DNA of 64,000 bases from NCBI GenBank assembly GCA_009911505.1, contig QXXL01000046.1, positions 1-64,000 of the forward strand, given 5' to 3'. This DNA is from Lachnospiraceae bacterium. Lineage in GTDB: Bacteria; Bacillota; Clostridia; Lachnospirales; Lachnospiraceae. Made by a program: the position numbers and the translations under genes. The notes below the pieces were generated by a model, which made no database searches, was not told the DNA's origin, and saw nothing but the letters and a program-made list of their open reading frames with translations. The stretch's first letter is position 1, and every line of letters starts with the position of its first letter. Shown piece after piece: positions 54,365-63,223 of the stretch.

Positions 54365-54375
54365 AGGAGTCTACT

Positions 54376-54963
54376 ATGAGAATTATTGCCGGAAGCAAAA
54401 GGCGGCTGCGCCTAAAGTCTATTGAGGGGATGCAGACGCGGCCAACGACAGATCGGATAAAAGAAACTTTGTTTAATATACTGCAAAACGAAATCCCAGG
54501 CTGCTATTTCCTTGATTTATTTGCGGGTAGCGGACAGATTGGGTTAGAAGCGGCGAGCCGTGGGGCGAGATATGTGGTATTTGCCGAACATGCAAAAAAA
54601 GCGGCGGACTGTATCCGCTCTAACATACAGTCAACTAAATCTGAGAAAGAATGCCTGCTTTTGCAGATGGACGCCGTTTCGGCGCTCCGTTCCTTAGAGG
54701 GCAGGTATCAGTTTGATGTGGTGTTTTTAGATCCGCCTTACAAAAGCCAGTTAGAAAAACCTGTTTTTGAATATTTAAAAACATCTTCCCTTTTGGCGGA
54801 AAATGCGCTTATTATTGTAGAAACAGCAAGGGATACAGATTTTTCGTATCTAGGGGAAGCAGGCTTTGCTGTTGTAAGGGAAAAAAATTATAAAACTAAT
54901 GCCCATATATTTATCCAAAGGGAGGGTAAGGATGAAACGAGCAATTTATCCGGGGAGCTTTGA
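54376..54963 (+). CDS. rsmD: 16S rRNA (guanine(966)-N2)-methyltransferase
   Basis: SAM-dependent rRNA methyltransferase of 195 residues. [20 protein letters not shown] then [16 protein letters not shown] is the standard start; [19 protein letters not shown] binds [11 protein letters not shown] is the catalytic motif. AAAGGAG precedes the ATG. Its 3' end overlaps coaD by 32 nt. The rsmD-coaD-ylbJ block parallels ylbH-ylbI-ylbJ of Bacillus. Confidence 0.96.
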   Translation: MRIIAGSKRRLRLKSIEGMQTRPTTDRIKETLFNILQNEIPGCYFLDLFAGSGQIGLEAASRGARYVVFAEHAKKAADCIRSNIQSTKSEKECLLLQMDAVSALRSLEGRYQFDVVFLDPPYKSQLEKPVFEYLKTSSLLAENALIIVETARDTDFSYLGEAGFAVVREKNYKTNAHIFIQREGKDETSNLSGEL

Positions 54964-55417
54964 CCCGATTACATTTGGCCACCAGGATATGATCAAGCGT
55001 TCATCTGCGATTGTAGATGAATTAATCGTGGGTGTATTAAATAATAGTGACAAAAACTCGTTGTTTTCTGTAGATGAACGTGTTAATATGTTAAAAGAGC
55101 TTACGCATGATATCCCAAATGTAACGGTTGGGTCATTTGACGGGCTTTTAGTAGATTATATGAAGGAAAGCGGTGCAACCATTATTGTGAGGGGGCTAAG
55201 GGCAGTGACCGATTTTGAATATGAGCTGCAGATTGCCCAGACCAACCATGTTGAATATCCAGCGGTAGAGACGATTTTTTTGGTCACGAATTTAAAATAT
55301 TCTTACTTAAGTTCCTCGGTGGTACGCGAATTCGCCGCATATGGCGGGGATATCAGCAAATTTGTGCCGCCGCAGTTTGTAGACAGGATTTATAGGAAGT
55401 ATAATATAAAAAAGTAA
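54932..55417 (+). CDS. coaD: Phosphopantetheine adenylyltransferase
   Basis: Penultimate enzyme of coenzyme A synthesis, 161 residues from the ATG at 54932 (GGGAGGG upstream), which is the normal length; an ATG at 54899 would add an 11-residue extension. [20 protein letters not shown] contains the nucleotidyltransferase GxFDP and GH motifs, and [20 protein letters not shown] and the C-terminal [11 protein letters not shown] segment (ATP-binding SSS) are complete. Confidence 0.97.
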   Translation: MKRAIYPGSFDPITFGHQDMIKRSSAIVDELIVGVLNNSDKNSLFSVDERVNMLKELTHDIPNVTVGSFDGLLVDYMKESGATIIVRGLRAVTDFEYELQIAQTNHVEYPAVETIFLVTNLKYSYLSSSVVREFAAYGGDISKFVPPQFVDRIYRKYNIKK

Positions 55418-55429
55418 GGGGTTTTTCTT

Positions 55430-56062
55430 ATGAATAGCAAAATAGAGCAGATGATCAGCGAAATAGAAGAGTACATAGAAAGCTGTAAACCTCGGATGTT
55501 TAGTGGTTCCACTATTGTTGTAGATAAAGAGACAATGGAAGAGTTATTGACAGAATTGCGTCTTAAGACACCAGAAGAGATTAAGCGTTACCAAAAGATC
55601 ATAAGCCAAAAGGAGGCAATTTTGGCAGATGCCAATGCAAAAGCACAGCAGATGCTTTTACATGCGGAGGAAATGCAGGCTGCGCAGGTCAGTGAGCACG
55701 AGATTATGCAGCAGGCATATGCCAAGGCAAATGAGGTTGTCAGCGCTGCCAAACAACAGGCACAGGAAATATACGACAACGCAGTACGGGATGCCGATGA
55801 AATCCGGTTAGGCGCGATTTCTTATACGGACGAGCTGTTAAAAAATACGCAGGATGTCCTTTCACGTTCCATTGAAACCACAAGGGCCAGGACCGATCAT
55901 TTGCTTGAGTCTTTGCAGGAGTATTTAACAGTTGTGATGGCCAACCGCAGCGAGCTTGCAGTGCCGCCACAGGCCGGGGAAGAAACAGGCCAGCCCGGCG
56001 CCGCAGAGGAGATGGAGCTTAACATCCCCTATTCAACCGATCAGGACGCCTTTGGCGAATAG
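55430..56062 (+). CDS. Coiled-coil protein of unknown function, coaD-linked
   Basis: Protein of 210 residues, 12 nt downstream of coaD. MISEIEEYIESCKPRMFSGS leads into a long Ala/Gln/Glu-rich coiled coil (about 60-150; repeated QQAQEIYDNA-like heptads), resembling ATP synthase subunit b or DivIVA-like helices. The C-terminus is Pro/Glu-rich and disordered. Homologues sit at this position in Lachnospiraceae and are often labelled ATPase without motif support; no Walker motif is visible. Its 3' end overlaps ylbJ (minus strand) by 30 nt. Confidence 0.8.
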   Translation: MNSKIEQMISEIEEYIESCKPRMFSGSTIVVDKETMEELLTELRLKTPEEIKRYQKIISQKEAILADANAKAQQMLLHAEEMQAAQVSEHEIMQQAYAKANEVVSAAKQQAQEIYDNAVRDADEIRLGAISYTDELLKNTQDVLSRSIETTRARTDHLLESLQEYLTVVMANRSELAVPPQAGEETGQPGAAEEMELNIPYSTDQDAFGE

Positions 56063-56968
56063 ATATAAGAAATAACTTAAGATACTGCTTGCAGCGGCAA
56101 AGCACAGCCTGCAGGTAAGGTATCTTTTTTTAGAAAACGTGCATCCACGGCTTAAGGAGCAGGTTTGTGCAAATCCGCACAGTCCGCCGAACGAAGCAAA
56201 AAAGACAGCCAGCAGGTAAGAGGTTTCCTGGGGCAGGGCGGAATTTTTTAGGTAGGAGATTCCTGTCGTTACTTCGGTTAACCCTGTGCATATGAGGTTA
56301 AACAACGGGTAAGCCCCGTTATAGGTATGGAGGATAGAGGCAAAGACAGAGAACATCATAATATAGCCCCCCAGCTTGGTCAGCGCCTCGAACCCATTCA
56401 TAATACCAGCGTCTATGATCCCAAAATGAAGCGCCGGATCGGAGGCTGCGTTTTTTGCGTCCTTTGGGCGCAGTTTTTTCAATTGGAAGACAGCATAGCA
56501 TACTGGGGGCAAATACAGGGCTGCATAACAATATGGAACCATCTGTGGCATTTGAAGTACAGAGGTAAGCAGGTAGCCGCTGACAAATACAGGGCTTAGC
56601 TGGTTAAAGCAGATGCATAGGATCTCTGCTTCTTTTTGGCTGATTTTTTTTTGCCCCGCCAAATCTGCGCTGATTTTGCTTCCCATTGGAAACCCAAAAA
56701 GGAGCCCGCCTAACAGCGCAAAGCTGCCGCTTTGGCTGGTGGGGATGATATGCTTTGTAACCGGATATAAATATTTTGTGGCCAACTGCATATAATTGGA
56801 ATACACCATCAGGTTTGACAGGATTGCAAGCGGCAAAAGCGCTGGCAAAATCTGCCGGTACCACAGCAAAAGCCCATTTGCAGCCGCTTCCATGGAGGTG
56901 GCAGGATGTGTCACAATAAAAAAGATAAATAATAGTAAAACCATTAAAATAACAATATTTTTCTTCAT
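56033..56968 (-). CDS. ylbJ: Sporulation integral membrane protein YlbJ
   Basis: Polytopic membrane protein of 311 residues with nucleoside-recognition (Gate) domain features: ANGLLLWYRQILPALLPLAI, GFPMGSKISADLAGQKKISQ, FNQLSPVFVSGYLLTSVLQM and the later FASFGGLCGFAQTCS. In Bacillus ylbJ is sigma-E dependent and needed for heat-resistant spores. Placement beside coaD supports the name. It is on the opposite strand and convergent with the coiled-coil gene, overlapping it, so the two cannot both end cleanly without interfering transcripts. Confidence 0.92.
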   Translation of the reverse strand: MKKNIVILMVLLLFIFFIVTHPATSMEAAANGLLLWYRQILPALLPLAILSNLMVYSNYMQLATKYLYPVTKHIIPTSQSGSFALLGGLLFGFPMGSKISADLAGQKKISQKEAEILCICFNQLSPVFVSGYLLTSVLQMPQMVPYCYAALYLPPVCYAVFQLKKLRPKDAKNAASDPALHFGIIDAGIMNGFEALTKLGGYIMMFSVFASILHTYNGAYPLFNLICTGLTEVTTGISYLKNSALPQETSYLLAVFFASFGGLCGFAQTCSLSRGCTFSKKRYLTCRLCFAAASSILSYFLYLFAKGVLIG

Positions 56969-56998
56969 ACTCTAATATATTAAAAACAGGAGGAAGCT

Positions 56999-58447
56999 AT
57001 GAGTGTTTTAGGGGATATAAAACCAGAAAATGTTTTCCGGTATTTTGAAGAGATTAGCCGTATCCCGCGCGGCTCGTACCATACAAAAGCAATTGCCGGT
57101 TATCTGGAAGCGTTTGCCAGGGGGCATGGCCTTGTGCATTACCGGGATGCGGCTGACAATGTCATTATTATAAAAGACGCGTCCAGCGGATATCAGGATG
57201 CCCCATCTGTAATTTTGCAGGGGCATACCGACATGGTATGTGAAAAAGAAGCTGGCTGTACCATTGACTTTGAAAAAGAAGGGCTTGATTTGTATGTGGA
57301 CGGAGAGTTTTTAAAGGCACATGGCACGACCTTAGGCGCGGATGATGGTATAGCGGTGGCATATATGCTTGCCATTTTAGATGACGGGGAACTGGCGCAT
57401 CCAAGGCTCGAGGCGGTATTTACATCCAACGAAGAAGTTGGGCTGCTTGGGGCAAAGGAGATTGACTTATCTATGTTAAAAGGGAAAATCCTTTTAAATA
57501 TTGATTCGGATATCGAAGGGCATTTCCTGACAAGCTGCGCCGGGGGGCTTACAGCGCAGACAGACATTCCAGTTTCTTATGAAAAGCGGCAAGGGGTTGG
57601 CGTAGCTGTCCGCCTGCACGGGCTTTTGGGCGGGCATTCCGGAAGTGAAATAGACAAGGAGCATGCGAATGCTATTGTAGAATTGGGCAGGGTGTTAAAA
57701 TATATAGAGCAGCGGGTTCCAATGGGCATTGCAGAGCTAAAAGGCGGATTAAAAGACAATGCGATACCTCGGGAAGCCGAATGTACGCTTGTGATCAGGC
57801 AGCAGGACCAGGAACTATTTTTTGCCGCTGTTTCGGAGGTTGCGGGTAACCTGCAAAAAGAATATCAGGCAGCAGATCCAGGGCTTCTTGTCAGTACACA
57901 GACACTTTCTGAATCGGAGTATGAAGTATTAAACCCCGTCTCTGCGCAGAAGGTACTGTTTTTTTTACGGAATATGCCAAATGGCGTCATGCATATGAGC
58001 ACAGTGATAAATGGGCTTGTAGAAACTTCATTAAACGCTGGTATTATGCAGCTGGGGAAAAAGTCCTTCCAGGTTTCTGCTTCTGTCCGCAGCAGCGTGG
58101 GAAGCCGTAAGGAAGAAGTAATGGATAAGCTGGCCTATTTAGCGGAATTTTTAGGGGGCACGGCTGTGGCGGAGGGGGATTACCCGGCATGGGAATATTG
58201 TGCGGATTCTAAAATCAGGGGGAAAATTACAGAGGTTTATAAGAAACTTTTCGAGAAGGAGCCAGTTTTTGAAGCAATCCACGCAGGGCTAGAGTGTGGG
58301 ATGTTCTGTGGCAAGATAGAGGGGCTTGACGCCGTTTCGTTTGGGCCGGATAACTTTGATATCCATACGCCAATGGAGCGGCTTAGTATTCCATCTGCGG
58401 GGCGTATTTATCAGTTTTTGACAGAGCTGCTAAGGGGTATCAAATAA
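56999..58447 (+). CDS. pepD: Aminoacyl-histidine dipeptidase (M20 family)
   Basis: Cytosolic zinc dipeptidase of 482 residues that cleaves Xaa-His dipeptides. PENVFRYFEEISRIPRGSYH is the typical start. Metal-site motifs VILQGHTDMVCEKE, GTTLGADDGIAVAYMLAIL and FTSNEEVGLLGA are complete; the lid domain insertion carries HGLLGGHSGSEIDKEHANA. AGGAGG precedes the ATG. It is followed at 2 nt by the M23 peptidase. Confidence 0.93.
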   Translation: MSVLGDIKPENVFRYFEEISRIPRGSYHTKAIAGYLEAFARGHGLVHYRDAADNVIIIKDASSGYQDAPSVILQGHTDMVCEKEAGCTIDFEKEGLDLYVDGEFLKAHGTTLGADDGIAVAYMLAILDDGELAHPRLEAVFTSNEEVGLLGAKEIDLSMLKGKILLNIDSDIEGHFLTSCAGGLTAQTDIPVSYEKRQGVGVAVRLHGLLGGHSGSEIDKEHANAIVELGRVLKYIEQRVPMGIAELKGGLKDNAIPREAECTLVIRQQDQELFFAAVSEVAGNLQKEYQAADPGLLVSTQTLSESEYEVLNPVSAQKVLFFLRNMPNGVMHMSTVINGLVETSLNAGIMQLGKKSFQVSASVRSSVGSRKEEVMDKLAYLAEFLGGTAVAEGDYPAWEYCADSKIRGKITEVYKKLFEKEPVFEAIHAGLECGMFCGKIEGLDAVSFGPDNFDIHTPMERLSIPSAGRIYQFLTELLRGIK

Positions 58448-58449
58448 GC

Positions 58450-59085
58450 TTGGCAAGGGTCCGCAGAGTTTTTTCATATTTTTTACTGTTTTTTGTGCTG
58501 GTAGCTTTGGATGCATGGCTGTTTTTGTTTTTTTACCAGCAGTCATTGCAGGGGCAGGAAGATCATTTAGAGGCGGTATGGGAAGATATAGTTTATTTTC
58601 CCGTACCGCAGTCTGCTTATGACAAAGAACGGTTTGGGGTTACATTTGCAGACAGCTGGATGGACAGCCGCAAGTTTGGCGGGGAACGTACGCATGAGGG
58701 GTGCGATATTATGGCGTCGCTGAATGAGCGGGGGAAGTATCCGGTTGTCAGTATGTCGGACGGATACATAGAAAAAATGGGGTGGTTAAAGCTGGGCGGC
58801 TACCGGATTGGCGTGCGCAGTACGCGGGGCGTATATTTTTATTATGCGCATTTGAGCGATTACGCCCCAGGCCTTGCCGTAGGGGATGAGGTGAAGGCGG
58901 GGGAGCTTTTAGGGTTTATGGGGGATACCGGATACAGCGAGACAGAAGGGACGACCGGGTACTTTCCTGTCCACCTGCATGTGGGGATTTATCTGGATGA
59001 GGATGGCAAGGAGAAAAGCTATAACCCTTATCCGTTTTTGAAAAAGCTGGAAGGCAGCAAGCTGACGTATTGGATTTGTGACTGA
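58450..59085 (+). CDS. M23 family metallopeptidase, membrane anchored
   Basis: Extracytoplasmic peptidase of 211 residues beginning at a TTG codon with a helical anchor (FSYFLLFFVLVALDAWLFLF). The peptidase domain (about 75-200) has RTHEGCDIMA (HxxxD zinc ligands) and PVHLHVGIYL (HxH). FGVTFADSWMDSRKFGGE and FYYAHLSDYAPGLAVGDEV are family standard. M23 enzymes cut peptidoglycan cross-bridges; relatives such as SpoIIQ are partly structural but the zinc ligands here are intact. Two nt from pepD, so co-transcribed. Confidence 0.88.
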   Translation: MARVRRVFSYFLLFFVLVALDAWLFLFFYQQSLQGQEDHLEAVWEDIVYFPVPQSAYDKERFGVTFADSWMDSRKFGGERTHEGCDIMASLNERGKYPVVSMSDGYIEKMGWLKLGGYRIGVRSTRGVYFYYAHLSDYAPGLAVGDEVKAGELLGFMGDTGYSETEGTTGYFPVHLHVGIYLDEDGKEKSYNPYPFLKKLEGSKLTYWICD

Positions 59086-59105
59086 GGGGTGGAGGGCGCA
59101 GGGGC

Positions 59106-60392
59106 TTACAAAATAACCATTCCCCTGCGGTACTCTGGTTTTTGCCCTGCGCCTGTTTTTTGTGCCAAAGCGCCATAGTATAAATCAGAAGCAAACACAT
59201 CTTTTTCAAAAACCGCGCGTGCTTTAGCGTCAAGGAGTGCGGCATGTTTAGGCGGTTTTGTAATAAGGGGGCGTTTTGCTTTTTTTTGTATTGTACCAAA
59301 AAGCCCGGCAGCATCCCGTCTAAACCCTAAAAGCCGCAGATAAGGTACAAAACCATAGGATCTTGCATCTGCAATGTCTTTGCCTGTAATATCTAATAAA
59401 ATATGCAAAAGTATCCGGCTAATCCGGCTATAGGTTACTTCTTTACGTTTAAGGGTTTCACAAAAGCCCTGGTAATCCCGATAGTGGGGCAAGAGGTTTA
59501 AAATCCGGTTGGACAGTTCCGCGGAGCAGTCTGCAAACTGTCCAAATCCACTTTCCCTGCCCATAAGCAGTTTATAATACAGCATACTGGAGAAGTCCTG
59601 TTCTGTCAAAAACCTGGCGCCTGGGGCAAGCAGCGCTTCTGCGGTGCATTCTGGCAAAAAACGGGATAAGCCATTTGGGGCTTCTGAGGATAGTTTTGTG
59701 CTTTTGTTAAAAAGATGTGCGCGGATGGCTGTGGCAGAACAGTATTTTTTGTGCAGATCTTTATCATGGTATCCTGCCCCTTCCCGTAGGACAGGTACGG
59801 GCTTAAGAGTAAAATGGCTGCGTTTTACCGCTTTTAGATATTCCAGGGCCAGGATATTATTGGGAGATTCCAGTAAGGATTTTAGATTTGCTTCACGAGC
59901 TTCCTTTTGTATATGAAAGCCGGGCAAGCCATTTGCCCTACAGTAACCAATTACTGCTTTTTCCCGGGCAGCTGGAAAAGGCTCCCCGTTTTTTAGGTAT
60001 GAATGCAGGCGTGTTTTATAATCTTTGGGCTCGTGTGCTAAAATTTCTGCTACATAGGACATAAGTGGCAGATCAGGCGTCTCACAGCCGAAGCTGACTG
60101 CGTCTACACAGCCGAGCGCATCTAAAAGGCCTATTCCCGCTGCAGCGAAATATTCGGCAGATGCAGTTGCAAAAACGGTTGGGATTTCAAATACAAAATC
60201 CGCGCCGTTTTTTAGTGCCATCTCTGTGCGGCTAAACTTGTCCAAAACAGCGGGCAATCCGCGCTGTACGAAATTGCCGCTCATGGCGATGATTACATAG
60301 TCTGCATGGAATAATTCTTTTGCTTTTTTTAATTGGTAAGAGTGGCCGTTATGGAATGGGTTGTATTCTGCAATAATGCCTATTGTATTCAT
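59106..60392 (-). CDS. tmcAL: tRNA(Met) cytidine acetate ligase
   Basis: Acetylates the wobble cytidine of elongator tRNA(Met) using acetate and ATP, 428 residues. IIAEYNPFHNGHSYQLKKAK bears the nucleotidyltransferase HNGH motif, MSGNFVQRGLPAVLDKFSRT and PNNILALEYLKAVKRS are standard. The C-terminal helical domain is complete. It is convergent with the M23 gene (20 nt gap) and separated from spo0A by a 500-bp region. Confidence 0.93.
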   Translation of the reverse strand: MNTIGIIAEYNPFHNGHSYQLKKAKELFHADYVIIAMSGNFVQRGLPAVLDKFSRTEMALKNGADFVFEIPTVFATASAEYFAAAGIGLLDALGCVDAVSFGCETPDLPLMSYVAEILAHEPKDYKTRLHSYLKNGEPFPAAREKAVIGYCRANGLPGFHIQKEAREANLKSLLESPNNILALEYLKAVKRSHFTLKPVPVLREGAGYHDKDLHKKYCSATAIRAHLFNKSTKLSSEAPNGLSRFLPECTAEALLAPGARFLTEQDFSSMLYYKLLMGRESGFGQFADCSAELSNRILNLLPHYRDYQGFCETLKRKEVTYSRISRILLHILLDITGKDIADARSYGFVPYLRLLGFRRDAAGLFGTIQKKAKRPLITKPPKHAALLDAKARAVFEKDVFASDLYYGALAQKTGAGQKPEYRRGMVIL

Positions 60393-60524
60393 AGGTTGGC
60401 TCCTTTATGAAGTAGAATATGGTATTGGTTTGAATATATATGTGTTGTATATAATATAGCATGTTTTTGTGGTGGGGGATACTTGTATTTTTGTGGAGTA
60501 TTTTTTGAGTATGATTTGGTTTTG

Positions 60525-60640
60525 CGGCGGTTAGGTGTAGGGGTGGGTGGCAAAAGGGGCCGTCAGTCAGGCCCCAGCCGCATACCCTGCCCTCTGACTG
60601 ACGGCTCCTTTGCCATTCTCCCCTCTCTAAATCCCCCCAT
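60525..60640. repeat. Large imperfect palindrome (hairpin element)
   Basis: TGGCAAAAGGGGCCGTCAG (from 60548) is mirrored by CTGACGGCTCCTTTGCCA (ending 60615) with a 20-nt centre, and weaker symmetry extends outward (GGGGTGGG with TCTCCCCTC). One arm resembles 7323-7352. REP/MITE-like in appearance; it could also form a transcription barrier between tmcAL and spo0A. Confidence 0.6.
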
Positions 60641-60663
60641 GTTTCTATAAAAAAAATATATAT

Positions 60664-60766
60664 TCTCGACAAATACAGACACAAACCCAAATCAAAGCAA
60701 AAAATATGGCACATCAATCCCATTCGATCGACAAAGCATTTCCCTACCCGCCGTGCCATTGTCGAA
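60664..60766. promoter_or_regulatory. Three 0A-box-like sites upstream of spo0A
   Basis: TGTCGAA (60760-60766) is a perfect 0A box. CTCGACAAA (60665-60672) and ATCGACAAA (60727-60735) are close reverse-orientation versions (consensus TTCGACA). Clustered sites ahead of spo0A fit autoregulation, which is known for spo0A in Bacillus and Clostridium; here it is inference. Confidence 0.55.
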
Positions 60767-60784
60767 AACTGCGAAATTTTATGA

Positions 60785-60813
60785 TTGCTTCAAAGGGAAG
60801 GGATGCTTATAAT
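60785..60813 (+). promoter_or_regulatory. Predicted promoter of spo0A
   Basis: TTGCTT (60785-60790), 17-nt spacer, TATAAT (60808-60813), 80 nt before the ATG. A sigma-A-type promoter located directly after the 0A-box-like sites. A TTTAGACACGC segment at 60829 recalls the dispersed repeat end. Confidence 0.6.
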
Positions 60814-60892
60814 ACAAATAGTCTTGATTTTAGACACGCTTTGAAAAGGAGTGTGGAAAATAACAAAAAGTTTTAGGAGGAGAAAAATTGGA

Positions 60893-61705
60893 ATGGGTAA
60901 ATTAAATGTTGCGATTGCAGACGATAATGAAAGAATGCTGGGATTATTGGGAGATATTATCCGCAGTGATGAAGAATGTGAGGTAGTCGGTACGGCAAAA
61001 GATGGAGAAGAAGCTTGTAAAATGATCAAGGATAAAGAACCTGATGTAGTATTGCTTGATATTGTCATGCCAAAATTAGACGGTTTGGGCGTTATGGACA
61101 GGATACGGCATGATGTGACTATCAAAAAATGCCCGTCTTTTATTATGATAAGCGCTATAGGCAATGAAAAAATTACAGAAAACGCTTTTTTATCCGGAGC
61201 AGATTACTATATTATGAAACCGTTTGACAATGATATGGTGATCAGCCGGATTAAACAGGTAAAACAGCATACAGAGGTGCCTAAAGATACCGAAAAACGT
61301 AAGATAGGGGCTTACGAGAAATATGAAAAAAAAGAAGAGAAAACCGTAAGGAACTTGGAAGCAGATGTTACGGATATTATACATGAAATTGGCGTACCCG
61401 CCCATATTAAGGGTTACCAATATCTGCGGGAAGCCATAATGATGTCTGTTGATGATATCGAAATGCTTAATTCTATCACTAAAATCCTATATCCGACTAT
61501 TGCAAAACGTTACCAGACTACGCCAAGCCGGGTAGAACGCGCAATCCGGCATGCAATTGAAGTGGCATGGAGCAGAGGCAAGATGGATACGATAGACGAG
61601 CTGTTCGGTTATACCATCAATAACGGCAAAGGTAAGCCGACCAATTCAGAGTTTATTGCGTTGATAGCAGACAAAATACGCCTGGATTATAAACATGGCG
61701 CATAA
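60893..61705 (+). CDS. spo0A: Sporulation master regulator Spo0A
   Basis: Response regulator that commits the cell to sporulation, 270 residues from ATG 60893 (TAGGAGG upstream), the normal length. The receiver domain has Asp10-Asp11 and phospho-acceptor Asp56 ([13 protein letters not shown]). The C-terminal effector domain (about 155-268) is highly conserved: [20 protein letters not shown], the recognition-helix region [20 protein letters not shown] and [20 protein letters not shown]. There is no adjacent spoIVB in the window, unlike the usual spoIVB-spo0A order. Confidence 0.98.
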   Translation: MGKLNVAIADDNERMLGLLGDIIRSDEECEVVGTAKDGEEACKMIKDKEPDVVLLDIVMPKLDGLGVMDRIRHDVTIKKCPSFIMISAIGNEKITENAFLSGADYYIMKPFDNDMVISRIKQVKQHTEVPKDTEKRKIGAYEKYEKKEEKTVRNLEADVTDIIHEIGVPAHIKGYQYLREAIMMSVDDIEMLNSITKILYPTIAKRYQTTPSRVERAIRHAIEVAWSRGKMDTIDELFGYTINNGKGKPTNSEFIALIADKIRLDYKHGA

Positions 61706-61739
61706 CGATTTTTTTCTTTCTATTGTGCCTAAAATAGAG

Positions 61740-61775
61740 TATAATAGACCTATCATTTCAGTATGGGAGGTCTAT
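61740..61775 (+). promoter_or_regulatory. Inverted repeat joining the glgA -10 box and ribosome site
   Basis: A TATAAT (61740-61745) precedes glgA. ATAGACCT (61744-61751) and AGGTCTAT (61768-61775) form an 8-bp inverted repeat whose second arm includes the GGGAGG ribosome site. In a transcript from further upstream it would mask translation; with a start near 61752 only one arm is transcribed and it would act as an operator. Confidence 0.45.
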
Positions 61776-61779
61776 TTTT

Positions 61780-63222
61780 ATGAAAAAAATACTTTTTGCG
61801 GCATCAGAAGCAGTACCTTTTATTAAAACAGGCGGCCTTGCGGATGTAATTGGCTCACTGCCGGGATATTTCGACAGCCAGAAATATGACGTGCGGGTGA
61901 TCCTGCCGAAATATGCCTGTATGGACGGCGGGTTTGCCGCAATGTTAAAGCCCATTACCCACTTTGATGTGGAGCTAGGCTGGCGTCGTCAATATGCGGG
62001 GGTTTTAGAGGCAAAAATAAATGGAATCCAGTATTATTTAATTGACAATGAATATTACTTTGCAGGAGAACGCCCGTATGGGGAAATATACCAGGATATA
62101 GAAAAATTTGCTTTTTTCTCAAAGGCAGTGTTGGATACTATAGAAAAAATCGGGTTTGTGCCTGATATTATCCACTGTAATGACTGGCAGACCGGGATGA
62201 TACCTGTGTTTTTAAAAAATATTTATCAATCCAAAGAAAGCTACCGCGCAATCCGTACAGTATTCTCTATCCACAATATCCGTTTCCAGGGACGGTGGAT
62301 TTTGGAGGAGGTTAGAGATGTCACGGGGCTTCCGTATGATGTGTTTACACCAAAAGGAATCGAGACATATGGGGAATCGAATTATTTAAAGGGGGGCATA
62401 GTATATTCAGATGTCGTTACGACCGTAAGTAAGTCTTATGCGATGGAAATTATGACGCCGGAGGGCGGCGAAGGGTTAGATGGCGTTTTGCGTTATTACA
62501 GCGATAAGCTGTTTGGTATATTAAACGGGTTGGATTATAAGGAATTTAACCCTGAAACGGATCCACGTATCCCATACCACTTTAACAAGTCTAATATTAA
62601 AACGATAAAACCAAAAAACAAAGAAAAACTGCAGGAAATGGTAGGCCTTCCAAAAGCGCCGGATACATTTTTGATAGGGATGGTATCCCGGATGTCGGAT
62701 CAGAAGGGGTTTGATTTGGTTTCGCATATTTTAGACACATTTCTTGCTAATGAAAATGTGCAAATTGCGGTTTTGGGTACTGGGGAAGCGCGTTATGAAA
62801 ATATGTTCCGCTACTTTGCCGACAAATATCCGTCCAAGCTGTCGGTGCATATTTGTTATTCTGAAGATATGGCGCATTTGATTTATGCGGGTGCAGACGC
62901 TTTTTTGATGCCGTCGCTATTTGAACCATGCGGCTTAAGCCAGCTTATGGCCCTGCGTTATGGAACGGTGCCAATTGTGCGGGAAACAGGGGGGCTTAGG
63001 GATACAGTGGAGCCTTACAACAAGTATACGCAGCAGGGTTATGGGTTTTCCTTTGCCAATTACAATGCCGATGAAATGATATCCATTGTACGCTCTGCGA
63101 TGGGGCTTTATTATACAGAGAAGGAAAACTGGCAGAACTTAATGTTACGTGGCATGGAGCAGGATTTTTCCTGGGAAAGCTCAGTAAAGGAGTATGAACA
63201 GCTATATGACGGTATCTGCTAA
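61780..63222 (+). CDS. glgA: Glycogen synthase (ADP-glucose type)
   Basis: Elongates alpha-1,4-glucan from ADP-glucose, 480 residues, GT5 family. The N-terminal half has KTGGLADVIGSLPGYF (KxGGL ADP-glucose motif), and the C-terminal GT-B half has GMVSRMSDQKGFDLV, SHIL and LFEPCGLSQLMALRYGTVPI with the ExGxGL-like loop. No other glg genes are in view, so glgA stands apart from a standard glg operon. It is convergent with the DUF5688 gene, leaving one nucleotide between them. Confidence 0.97.
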   Translation: MKKILFAASEAVPFIKTGGLADVIGSLPGYFDSQKYDVRVILPKYACMDGGFAAMLKPITHFDVELGWRRQYAGVLEAKINGIQYYLIDNEYYFAGERPYGEIYQDIEKFAFFSKAVLDTIEKIGFVPDIIHCNDWQTGMIPVFLKNIYQSKESYRAIRTVFSIHNIRFQGRWILEEVRDVTGLPYDVFTPKGIETYGESNYLKGGIVYSDVVTTVSKSYAMEIMTPEGGEGLDGVLRYYSDKLFGILNGLDYKEFNPETDPRIPYHFNKSNIKTIKPKNKEKLQEMVGLPKAPDTFLIGMVSRMSDQKGFDLVSHILDTFLANENVQIAVLGTGEARYENMFRYFADKYPSKLSVHICYSEDMAHLIYAGADAFLMPSLFEPCGLSQLMALRYGTVPIVRETGGLRDTVEPYNKYTQQGYGFSFANYNADEMISIVRSAMGLYYTEKENWQNLMLRGMEQDFSWESSVKEYEQLYDGIC

Positions 63223-63223
63223 G

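Larger units (their letters stand above)
60393..60892. other. 500-bp region between tmcAL and spo0A
   Basis: It holds an AT-rich tmcAL promoter zone, a palindromic element (60525-60640), a pyrimidine-rich stretch, three 0A-box-like sites and the spo0A promoter. No protein-coding content was found. Confidence 0.55.
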
